6,179 nucleotides of DNA from Prolixibacteraceae bacterium. Lineage in GTDB: Bacteria; Bacteroidota; Bacteroidia; Bacteroidales; Prolixibacteraceae. The stretch spans positions 1-6,179 of the forward strand of contig SKHV01000347.1 of assembly GCA_007116765.1 (NCBI GenBank). The letters are read 5' to 3'. The notes under the pieces were generated by a model. The model had not been told where the DNA came from. It was given only the letters and a program-made list of their open reading frames with translations, and did not search any database. Numbering within the stretch: the stretch's first letter is position 1; every line of letters begins with the position of its first letter. The position numbers and the translations under genes are program-made. Of this stretch, positions 1 to 5,605 are shown piece by piece.

Positions 1-1140
1 TCTGAAATTGTCAATTCTACATTCGAAATGGCTAAAACCGGTTTCGAAATCTCTCTGGGTCTAACCGGTGTGTTGACACTTTGGATGGGCATAATGAAAA
101 TAGGGGAGAAGGGTGGAATAGTGAATATTTTGTCGCGGGTTATTGGGCCGTTTTTTCAGAAAATATTCCCTGAATTGGGTAAAAACCACCCGGCTTACGG
201 TTCCATAACTATGAATATTGCGGCTAATATGCTTAATTTGGATAATGCAGCTACTCCAATGGGTTTGCAGGCCATGAAAGAAATGCAGGAAAGTAACCCC
301 GATAAACAAACTGCTTCGAACGCGCAAATTATGTTTTTGGTGCTTAATACATCGGGTTTAACCATAATTCCGGTTTCGATAATGGTGTTCAGGGCGCAAC
401 TGGGTGCTGTTAATCCCACCGATGTGTTTATTCCTCTGTTAATTACCACATTTTTCTCCACTTTGGCAGGCATTATTTCTGTATCCTTGTTTCAGAAAAT
501 TAATCTTTTCAATCGTGTGGTACTATCTTGGCTGGCAGGTATGACCGCATTTATACTTGCTCTTATTTGGTACTTTTCAACGCTGGGTCCTGAGCAGGTT
601 CAAATAGTATCGAGTGTAGCCAGCAGCCTGATTCTCTTTGGAATTATTATTCTGTTTATTCTGCTTGCTTTGCGAAAACGAGTCAATGTTTACGAGTCGT
701 TTATCGAAGGCGCCAAAGATGGGTTTAAAACAGCTGTGAAGATAATTCCATACCTCATCGCTATTTTGGTTGCCATTGGGGTTTTTAGAGCTTCCGGGGC
801 AATGGATTATTTGGTTGGTGGGGTAGAGTGGATGGTGAGATCGCTGGGTTTTAATACCGATTTTGTTGAGGCCTTGCCTACTGCTTTCATGAAACCACTT
901 AGCGGCAGTGGCGCACGCGGCATGATGATTGATGCCATGAACACGCATGGCGCCGATTCGTTTGTGGGCAGGCTGGCTTCAACTTTTCAGGGTTCAACCG
1001 ATACCACTTTTTATGTATTGGCAGTATATTTTGGTGCCGTAGGAATAAAGCGAACCCGCCATGCAGTTACATGCGGCCTCATTGCCGATTTTGCCGGGAT
1101 TATTGCTGCCATTTTTGTGGCCTACATGTTCTTTCATTGA
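1..1140 (+). CDS. SpmA-SpmB-like fused nucleoside recognition (Gate) domain membrane protein, 5' partial
   Basis: The frame is open from base 1, so the ATG at 28 is probably internal and the true start lies left of the window; 379 residues are visible. Numbering from that ATG, the first half carries the SpmA signature NIAANMLNLDNAATPMG at about 63-79, followed by hydrophobic segments near 108-120, 133-153 and 165-183. The second half is SpmB-like: a hydrophobic stretch near 198-215, then YESFIEGAKDGFKTAVKIIPYL at about 222-243 (split here as YESFIEGAKDG and FKTAVKIIPYL), PLSGSGARG at 290-298, and QGSTDTTFYVLAVYFGAVG at 321-339. In Bacillus, SpmA and SpmB are separate proteins needed for spore core dehydration. 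Single-chain fusions with two Gate (nucleoside recognition) domains are common in non-sporulating Bacteroidota, where the transported or sensed ligand is not established. It is an inner-membrane protein, convergent with the hydrolase gene. Family assignment is firm; physiological role is unknown. Confidence 0.93.
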   Translation, partial: SEIVNSTFEMAKTGFEISLGLTGVLTLWMGIMKIGEKGGIVNILSRVIGPFFQKIFPELGKNHPAYGSITMNIAANMLNLDNAATPMGLQAMKEMQESNPDKQTASNAQIMFLVLNTSGLTIIPVSIMVFRAQLGAVNPTDVFIPLLITTFFSTLAGIISVSLFQKINLFNRVVLSWLAGMTAFILALIWYFSTLGPEQVQIVSSVASSLILFGIIILFILLALRKRVNVYESFIEGAKDGFKTAVKIIPYLIAILVAIGVFRASGAMDYLVGGVEWMVRSLGFNTDFVEALPTAFMKPLSGSGARGMMIDAMNTHGADSFVGRLASTFQGSTDTTFYVLAVYFGAVGIKRTRHAVTCGLIADFAGIIAAIFVAYMFFH

Positions 1141-1226
1141 GCATTCGTTCAGCATATATGAGTTGCGGATTGCGTGCCCCGATGCATATCTTGATTCCTG
1201 TCGAAAATACCGGGTTTATGAGGGTG

Positions 1227-1246
1227 ACTCCGATAGCCTTCGGGGT
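1227..1246 (+). terminator. Possible weak terminator hairpin after the SpmAB-like gene
   Basis: ACTCCGA (1227-1233) pairs with TCGGGGT (1240-1246) around a 6-base loop. The third pair is U-G in + strand RNA but A-C, a mismatch, in minus strand RNA, so the structure suits a transcript arriving from the SpmAB-like gene, whose stop is about 87 bases upstream. No T-tract follows directly; only a short TTTT run appears at 1260-1263. An alternative pairing is CCCCGA (1177-1182) with TCGGGG (1240-1245). The rest of the 1141-1261 gap contains no gene I can support. Confidence 0.3.
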
Positions 1247-1261
1247 TGATTGTCAGTACTT

Positions 1262-2380
1262 TTACCGCAATAAATAATTTGCGTTGTTAGGTGGAGTATG
1301 ATTCTTAATCTTAGTATATTTGTCCAAAGCTTTTATAACTTCAGCTTCAAACCTTTCCTGTTCATCCCAGAATATTGCATGCGCTGAATGTTCAAACAAT
1401 ACAAGTTCTTTACCCTTTGGGGCAACTAAATTTTCGTAATACTCCTTTACTAAGAGAGTAGGGTTGTTCATATCATATTTTCCACAAAAGAAAACAATAG
1501 GGACATTTACTACAGGCACTAATTCTTCTATCTTCAACAATACAACTTCGTGCCACATTGCTTTTAAAGAAACTAATGACGCCATCGGCCAAAAAACAAA
1601 ATCTGAAAAAGTATATTCTTTTGATTGCCAAAGGCTTTTTGCTTCATGGCTATAGTTATCGTAGTTATGGTAGACTCCTCCATATTTAAGCAAATACTTC
1701 CTCTGCTTTTGTGTATTTTTTAATATTTCCTTAGGTTTGGTAAAATCAAAATGTATTTTTTCCAGTTCACTTAAGGCTTTAGTGTCATTTAGTTCTTGCG
1801 CTTTCTTAATAGTGTATACAAGAGACAATGACTCTCCTTGTTGTCCATTAACCATTTGAGCAACACTAATATAAAGGTCATAATCTTCAGGATACCTGTC
1901 AACAAGCATTATGCCGAGCGCGGTTCCCGCAGAAAAGCCAATCAATGTTATTTTATCTACGTTGAAAAAATCTTTTAGGTATTGGGTAAGTTCATGAGCA
2001 TCTTCAATATTTTGTTCAAAGCTTAAAGCTTTTCTGGACTTAAATATGCTAAAAGATTTGCCAGCATTACGCTGATCCCAATTTACTATGATTGCATGGT
2101 CATTTATGCCAGGAGTAATTTGATTTAACAAAGAAATATTGGCACTTCCTGGTCCACCGTGAAGGAACAAAACGACAGGTTTACCGCTTTTATGTTGATT
2201 TTCTGTCATTGATATCCACTGCATCGATCCATTAATTTCTATTTTTTTTGTGATTAGTCGGTCAATAAATCTATCTTTTGATAAACTGTTTGCTATACTA
2301 CCAGAAACAATTAAAACGAACAATATTATCATTACAGTCATGATAATCGTTTCTTTAATTACCAATCTTCGGCTATTCAT
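1262..2380 (-). CDS. Membrane-anchored alpha/beta hydrolase, HGGPG proline iminopeptidase-like type
   Basis: This 372-residue protein is a serine hydrolase of the alpha/beta fold. Residues 11-30 form one hydrophobic segment after a basic N-terminus; with no lipobox cysteine, it is probably a signal anchor placing the enzyme on the periplasmic side. The oxyanion motif HGGPG is at 74-78 and DQRNAGKS at 102-109 (family members usually read DQRG(A/S)GKS). The nucleophile elbow GFSAG puts Ser150 as nucleophile, Asp303 (GKYD) fits the acid and His334 (EHSAH) the base, so the triad looks intact. A helical cap seems to occupy about 180-280. The fold and S33-like motifs resemble proline iminopeptidases, but substrate cannot be read from motifs; an esterase or lactonase is possible. 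The ATG at 2380 is chosen because AGGAG sits 10 bases upstream. The last codons run through the cassette-like repeat at 1284-1293, and the TAA stop lies just outside the proposed element. Codon and base use is AT-richer than the neighbours, which suggests acquisition. Confidence 0.92.
   Translation of the reverse strand: MNSRRLVIKETIIMTVMIILFVLIVSGSIANSLSKDRFIDRLITKKIEINGSMQWISMTENQHKSGKPVVLFLHGGPGSANISLLNQITPGINDHAIIVNWDQRNAGKSFSIFKSRKALSFEQNIEDAHELTQYLKDFFNVDKITLIGFSAGTALGIMLVDRYPEDYDLYISVAQMVNGQQGESLSLVYTIKKAQELNDTKALSELEKIHFDFTKPKEILKNTQKQRKYLLKYGGVYHNYDNYSHEAKSLWQSKEYTFSDFVFWPMASLVSLKAMWHEVVLLKIEELVPVVNVPIVFFCGKYDMNNPTLLVKEYYENLVAPKGKELVLFEHSAHAIFWDEQERFEAEVIKALDKYTKIKNHTPPNNANYLLR
1284..1293 (+). 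repeat. Left inverted repeat, R''-like box at the 3' end of the hydrolase gene
   Basis: The + strand reads TTGTTAGGTG. Its complement CACCTAAC (1293-1286) contains RYYYAAC as ACCTAAC. It matches the inverted copy at 2405-2414 at 9 of 10 positions. It lies inside the hydrolase frame, encoding part of the Pro-Pro-Asn-Asn tail. Confidence 0.6.
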
Positions 2381-2390
2381 AAATTAAGTT

Positions 2391-2395
2391 CTCCT
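2391..2395 (-). promoter_or_regulatory. AGGAG ribosome-binding site of the hydrolase
   Basis: The minus strand reads GAGGAG ending 10 bases before the ATG at 2380. The three other complete genes (starts at 4458, 5201 and 5525) have no recognisable Shine-Dalgarno sequence, as is usual in Bacteroidota, so this site both fixes the start and marks the gene as atypical. Confidence 0.7.
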
Positions 2396-2404
2396 CTTCA
2401 ATTT

Positions 2405-2414
2405 CGCCTAACAA
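2405..2414 (-). repeat. Right inverted repeat, R'-like box upstream of the hydrolase
   Basis: The minus strand reads TTGTTAGGCG, containing GTTAGGC, an exact GTTRRRY box. It is the inverted partner of 1284-1293 (9 of 10 positions). A run of seven T on the minus strand (2419-2413) precedes its G and may be the tail end of termination for the DUF4954 transcript, although I see no strong stem before it. Confidence 0.6.
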
Positions 2415-2454
2415 AAAAATAAAATGATTTGAACAAAATATTTCCTTGAAGTGC

Positions 2455-4458
2455 TTATTTTTCAACTTCTTTTATTTCGGAAATAATTGTATCGCCCAAG
2501 GCCGACTTTCGATCAATGTGCGTTAATATTTCTTTTACGAAGCTGTTTGTTTCGAATTTTCCACGTACTACTTCAAAGTCGGCAAGGCGGGTTTTGTCAT
2601 CGCCATCAATACCAAAGCCTGTCATTGAGCTAAGTTGAAATTCTTTTTTCGCATCGTTATACAGCATCCAGTCGAGGTCAACTACGCATTTTTTCCAGCG
2701 TTCAATCAGTTGAACCAAGTCGTCAACAGTAATGTCGTCGGCCTTTTTGCCCAAACGGCGCTCAAGCAAGCGTGCCGACCAGTTCCATTCAATGTTGTAA
2801 TAGTTTGTATGTAAGTTGTGAATTTGTTCTTCAATTTCACAAAGCGTAGTAACTTTTTCGTTTTCGATATCGTCGAGAATGCGCGCTACGGCTCTTTTGG
2901 GAGCAATAAGGCCAGCCATGTCAATCCACTCTTCGGCACCAATGTCGGAGTCGGGTTTTAATCGTTCACGTAACTCATCTAAATTTTTGTAGCTGTTTTT
3001 TTTGAGCCGGGTTATTACCGAGTTCCCTAAAAATTTGTCAATCCCAATATTGTATAGTAGAATTCCACGTTTTAAGGCATTTTGAGTAATTGAAGTGTTT
3101 TGATAAATATATTCATTCGACGCCTCCCCGGAAACTTTTTTTAGGTTTTCGAGAATGCCTACTGCTTTTTCCATTTTTTGAATAGTGTATGGGCTAAGCA
3201 GGTTGAAATTAATACTGTCAATTAATTCAGGATCGGTACGTTTGTCGCGTTTTGGCCATTTCATGGCATCACGTATTGTGCCCACGCTACGAAGGTTTAC
3301 GCCCGGTGCCAGCCAGGTTTTATCGTCACGTTCAATGAGATACGAGAAAGGCATGTCGCTGGTGTCGGAGTTTTTGTAGTGGCGACCCATAACCAGGGTG
3401 AAAGGGCCAATTTTGGCCGGCCACAGCAAGTACGAATCGCTGGTGGTTTTTGAACCACGCTCAACTATGCCCTGATGAATGGGTCCCAGCTTATACATAT
3501 GGTTGCTTTGGTTAGAGCCTGAGCCGGCATTCAAAAATGAATACATTCCGGCAATAAGCAAGGTTGATTTATGGTGGGTTACGGTGTATGGCCCCGCAAA
3601 AATTGAACATGCTTCGCCATGAAATCCCTGACAGTTTGCAAAGAAAACGGAGTTCTCGGCTGAGTAGTTTCTTGATAGCTCGCAGCTTTGACCCACATAA
3701 CAATTGTTTAGGATAACCCCGTCGGTGAGGCTTGAACCCGATTGTATGATATACGTTTTCAGAATTACGTTGTTCCCGATACTTACCGGTGCTTCTTTTT
3801 TACTGATCATTGAGCCGTTTTCAAACGACTTTGCTCCATCGATATTCGTATAGGGGCCTATCCATGAGTTTTTTATTGAACCGGTATTCAATATGATACA
3901 GTGCTTGCCAATATATCCTCGTTTTAGTTTTTTTTGGTTTGCATATTCCTTTATCCGGTTTTCAAGTTTAGTAATCAGGTTTGGTCGGTAACGGTAAAGG
4001 GTCATGATATAGGCCAGATGCGACGAAAGTTTGTCGTACATTAGTATTTCTCGGCCTCCCGATTCGTCAAGCACTGCAACTTTTTCGGCATTGCCAAAAG
4101 TACTTTCGCCATCGTTTGCAATGAGCTGTACGTTATTGATTATCACATTGTCGTCGATATTGTAGTTTGAAATGTGATTTTTTACGTAATTTATGTAGCA
4201 GTTTTTGCCTATTCCACAGTTGTGGATGGTTGAGTTGTAAATACCTGCTTTTCTTTTTATGCCTCCGTATAACTCAATGGTTTCAGTTTGAGAATCAATT
4301 TTTACAACTCCCGAAAAGTGAGTGTTGTAAAATGAATCGGTGGAGAAATCGTCGGTAACAAATATATTACTCCAATGGTCGCATGTACATAAGTGTTGTT
4401 GTAATCTTTCAATTTCTGGGTTTGTTAAATTTCGGAATGTTTTTTTTGTGTTGTTCAT
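2455..4458 (-). CDS. DUF4954 family protein with left-handed beta-helix-like region
   Basis: This 667-residue protein opens with the family-typical segment RNLTNPEIERLQQHLCTCDHWS (in two parts, RNLTNPEIERL and QQHLCTCDHWS, residues 9-30), then THFSG at 46-50. From about 70 to 110 and again 180 to 310 it shows irregular hexapeptide-like turns rich in I-x-N and I-G-x-N (for example CGIGKNCYIN, YIGKHCIIL, VSIGNNVIL, CYVGQSCEL). This is the look of an LpxA/GlmU-like left-handed beta-helix. A long helical segment (about 140-178) interrupts the helix. A His-rich conserved-looking block follows: THHK (294-297), SNHMYK (318-323), GPIHQG (325-330) and GRHY (358-361). From about 405 onward the chain is helical and charged, probably a separate C-terminal domain. 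No signal peptide is evident, so it is likely cytoplasmic. The ATG at 4458 lies 20 bases after the methyltransferase stop, implying co-transcription. No function is established for the family; a sugar-nucleotide acyl- or nucleotidyltransferase is only a structural guess. Confidence 0.9.
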   Translation of the reverse strand: MNNTKKTFRNLTNPEIERLQQHLCTCDHWSNIFVTDDFSTDSFYNTHFSGVVKIDSQTETIELYGGIKRKAGIYNSTIHNCGIGKNCYINYVKNHISNYNIDDNVIINNVQLIANDGESTFGNAEKVAVLDESGGREILMYDKLSSHLAYIMTLYRYRPNLITKLENRIKEYANQKKLKRGYIGKHCIILNTGSIKNSWIGPYTNIDGAKSFENGSMISKKEAPVSIGNNVILKTYIIQSGSSLTDGVILNNCYVGQSCELSRNYSAENSVFFANCQGFHGEACSIFAGPYTVTHHKSTLLIAGMYSFLNAGSGSNQSNHMYKLGPIHQGIVERGSKTTSDSYLLWPAKIGPFTLVMGRHYKNSDTSDMPFSYLIERDDKTWLAPGVNLRSVGTIRDAMKWPKRDKRTDPELIDSINFNLLSPYTIQKMEKAVGILENLKKVSGEASNEYIYQNTSITQNALKRGILLYNIGIDKFLGNSVITRLKKNSYKNLDELRERLKPDSDIGAEEWIDMAGLIAPKRAVARILDDIENEKVTTLCEIEEQIHNLHTNYYNIEWNWSARLLERRLGKKADDITVDDLVQLIERWKKCVVDLDWMLYNDAKKEFQLSSMTGFGIDGDDKTRLADFEVVRGKFETNSFVKEILTHIDRKSALGDTIISEIKEVEK

Positions 4459-4478
4459 TAGTTTGCTGTTTAAGTGTA

Positions 4479-5201
4479 TTATAAAATTGTTAGCTCAGCC
4501 AAATAATCGTAATGAGGGCCATACTCAATTATTTTAGTTTTGAATCCGGCAGTCATTGCTGTTTCTTGCAAAATTACATTATCTACAAATAACCAACTAA
4601 ATGGTTCACCAAAAAATTTGTTATATTTTAGTTGGTAATCAATTTCGCCGTAATAATTTTTTGCATTCAGGTTGAGCCGGAAAGAGCCGTCGGGCTGTTC
4701 AAACAAATAGATTAAGTCGGATGAGTCGAGAATAATTTTGCCATTTGGGGTGAGCAGTGTTTTCAAGTGTTTCAATAAAATCAATAGTCCCTCAATAGTT
4801 CCAGCAATTCCAACACCATTCATCAGTAAAATTATGGTGTCGAAGGTTTCGCCATTATAGGAAAGAATATCGGTATTCACCACGTTTTCGATACCGCGCT
4901 TTTTCATTACTTCACAACAGAGCGATGAACTTTCGATTGTAGTTACTTTGATTTTTTTCGATTGAAGGTAATGTGAATGGCATCCTGCTCCAGCACCAAC
5001 GTCGAGAACTCTTCCACTGCATTTTTTAAGTGCAATGCGCTCAAGTAAGGGCATGTCGTGGAATTTTCTGAAAAAGTAATCGGGTGGAAGTTCTTCGTCT
5101 TCAACAATTTTTGAGTAAACGGTAACGGAGGTGTTATCGTAATTGTGGAAAAAATTATAAATGGCCTGACCCAGTGGATCTTTCTCGGGTTGAATTATCA
5201 T
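4479..5201 (-). CDS. Class I SAM-dependent methyltransferase
   Basis: A 240-residue Rossmann-fold methyltransferase. Motif I is VLDVGAGAG at 65-73, the SAM-binding glycine loop. The acidic residue ending strand 2 is Glu90 (TTIESS), expected to hold the ribose hydroxyls. NTDILSY at 109-115 gives the Asp that usually contacts adenine. FDTIILLMNGVGI at 120-132 corresponds to the motif IV region, and LTPNGKIILDSSD at 150-162 to the post-motif strand and loop. The C-terminal part (about 180-240) has aromatic-rich strands that may form the acceptor pocket. The closest general type is the small-molecule or protein class I family with LxxLxxxLxxGGxxxxD-like ends; no motif reveals the acceptor. It is soluble. 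The start at 5201 has no Shine-Dalgarno but lies 20 bases below an exact TAnnTTTG element, and the stop lies 20 bases before the DUF4954 start, so the two are probably translated from one mRNA. Confidence 0.9.
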   Translation of the reverse strand: MIIQPEKDPLGQAIYNFFHNYDNTSVTVYSKIVEDEELPPDYFFRKFHDMPLLERIALKKCSGRVLDVGAGAGCHSHYLQSKKIKVTTIESSSLCCEVMKKRGIENVVNTDILSYNGETFDTIILLMNGVGIAGTIEGLLILLKHLKTLLTPNGKIILDSSDLIYLFEQPDGSFRLNLNAKNYYGEIDYQLKYNKFFGEPFSWLFVDNVILQETAMTAGFKTKIIEYGPHYDYLAELTIL

Positions 5202-5221
5202 TTACACTTGATTTTATATGC

Positions 5222-5229
5222 CAAATATA
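5222..5229 (-). promoter_or_regulatory. Putative Bacteroidota -7 element TATATTTG
   Basis: The minus strand reads TATATTTG, an exact match to the Bacteroidota -7 consensus TAnnTTTG, in the 33-base gap before the methyltransferase and 20 bases above its ATG. I see no TTTG at the expected distance of about 19-20 bases upstream; the TTTG at 5246-5243 is too close. Transcription would start near 5215 and leave a short leader. The motif is short and AT-rich, so chance is a real alternative. Confidence 0.4.
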
Positions 5230-5234
5230 CAAAA

Positions 5235-5525
5235 TCAAACTGTTTGAAGCGTAGATTCTTTAGGTGATAATTGAATAATTTTCACACAATTTAGTTTCAG
5301 TTTGGAATAGATATAGAAGCCTTTGTAGGTTCCTTTTGAAATGATAAAAATGCGTGAATCGGAATAATTACGTGCAGTTTGAATCACAAAGTCGTGGTTA
5401 ATGTTTTCTCGGTGTAACCACAACGTTGTGTCAATATTGCCGGGAGTGAGTTTAGTTCCCTCTTTTTCGGCCTGTTGAAACAGGTCTTGTGCTAAATTAT
5501 ATTCTATGTTTTCTGTGCTGTACAT
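5235..5525 (-). CDS. Small hypothetical protein (96 aa)
   Basis: I do not recognise this protein. From the ATG at 5525 it is 96 residues. The frame can be extended to a TTG at 5567 (110 residues), but that start lies inside the stem-loop that follows the outer-membrane gene, so the ATG is preferred; neither has a Shine-Dalgarno. The N-terminal third is an acidic, Gln-rich helix (NLAQDLFQQAEKEG at about 10-23). The middle holds TLWLHRENINHDFVI, and the second half looks like beta strands with alternating aromatic and basic residues (RIFIISKGTYKGFYIYSK, about 58-75). There is no signal peptide, no membrane segment and a single cysteine. It ends 33 bases before the methyltransferase in the same direction and may belong to that unit. 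Length, unbroken frame and position between two genes make it likely to be real. Confidence 0.6.
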   Translation of the reverse strand: MYSTENIEYNLAQDLFQQAEKEGTKLTPGNIDTTLWLHRENINHDFVIQTARNYSDSRIFIISKGTYKGFYIYSKLKLNCVKIIQLSPKESTLQTV

Positions 5526-5563
5526 TTGGCTACATTGGTTAATTGGGAGAATATACTTTAAAT

Positions 5564-5598
5564 ACAATCGGGAAGAGTTTTACCCCCTTCCCAATTGT
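5564..5598 (-). terminator. Stem-loop after the outer-membrane protein gene, likely terminator
   Basis: In minus strand RNA a 12-bp stem (5598-5587 with 5575-5564) encloses an 11-base loop and begins 7 bases after the OmpP1/FadL-like stop codon. Eleven pairs are Watson-Crick; the remaining one (5593 with 5569) is U-G in minus strand RNA but A-C in + strand RNA, so the fold fits a transcript of the barrel gene. The trailing sequence is AUUUAAAG rather than a clean U-tract. A T6 run lies on the + strand side (5602-5607), which is the wrong side for this gene. It may terminate or protect the 3' end of the barrel mRNA. Confidence 0.6.
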
Positions 5599-5605
5599 GT
5601 GTTTT

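Larger units (their letters stand above)
1265..2411 (-). mobile_element. Putative solitary integron-like gene cassette carrying the hydrolase
   Basis: Seen: on the minus strand the segment is entered at G|TTAGGCG (cut between 2412 and 2411) and is left through CACCTAAC (1293-1286), a CGCAA/TTGCG hairpin (1283-1279 with 1270-1266) and G1265. These fit the integron rules of GTTRRRY at the 5' boundary and RYYYAAC downstream of the cargo. Joining G1265 to T2411 would recreate a GTTAGGCG box facing CACCTAAC, pairing at 7 of 8 positions, with an unpaired AA (1285-1284) resembling extrahelical bases. Known: cassettes insert at G|TT and normally carry one gene plus one attC. Inferred: a cassette inserted 43 bases past the DUF4954 stop into G|TAA. 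Against it: the rebuilt site is about 36 bases, shorter than usual attC; the L boxes are only 5 bp; no integrase is in view; and one event of this kind could be coincidence. Confidence 0.38.

Noticed and set aside
61..948. Minus strand open frames of 88, 92 and 123 codons opposite the SpmAB-like gene
   Set aside because: They are antisense to a gene with clear family motifs and show no protein-like pattern of their own.
1061..1277. Two overlapping + strand open frames (62 and 68 codons) running from the end of the SpmAB-like gene into the gap
   Set aside because: They start inside a well-supported gene in other frames, have Cys/His/Arg-heavy improbable sequences, and lack a ribosome-binding site or any recognisable domain.
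1266..1283. CGCAA/TTGCG hairpin as a transcription terminator of the hydrolase
   Set aside because: The stem is only 5 bp, it lies inside the coding frame before the stop, and no U-tract follows. It fits better as the inner stem of an attC-like site.
1284..2414. The two 10-base inverted repeats as terminal inverted repeats of an insertion sequence
   Set aside because: The only gene between them is a hydrolase, not a transposase, and I see no target-site duplication outside the repeats. A transposase-dependent mini-element cannot be fully excluded.
3185..4537. Plus strand open frames of 63-65 codons opposite DUF4954
   Set aside because: They are antisense shadows of a confident 667-residue protein and have no family features.
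5526..5567. TTG start extending the small protein to 110 residues
   Set aside because: The TTG at 5567 lies within the stem-loop following the barrel gene and has no ribosome-binding site; the ATG at 5525 is more plausible.
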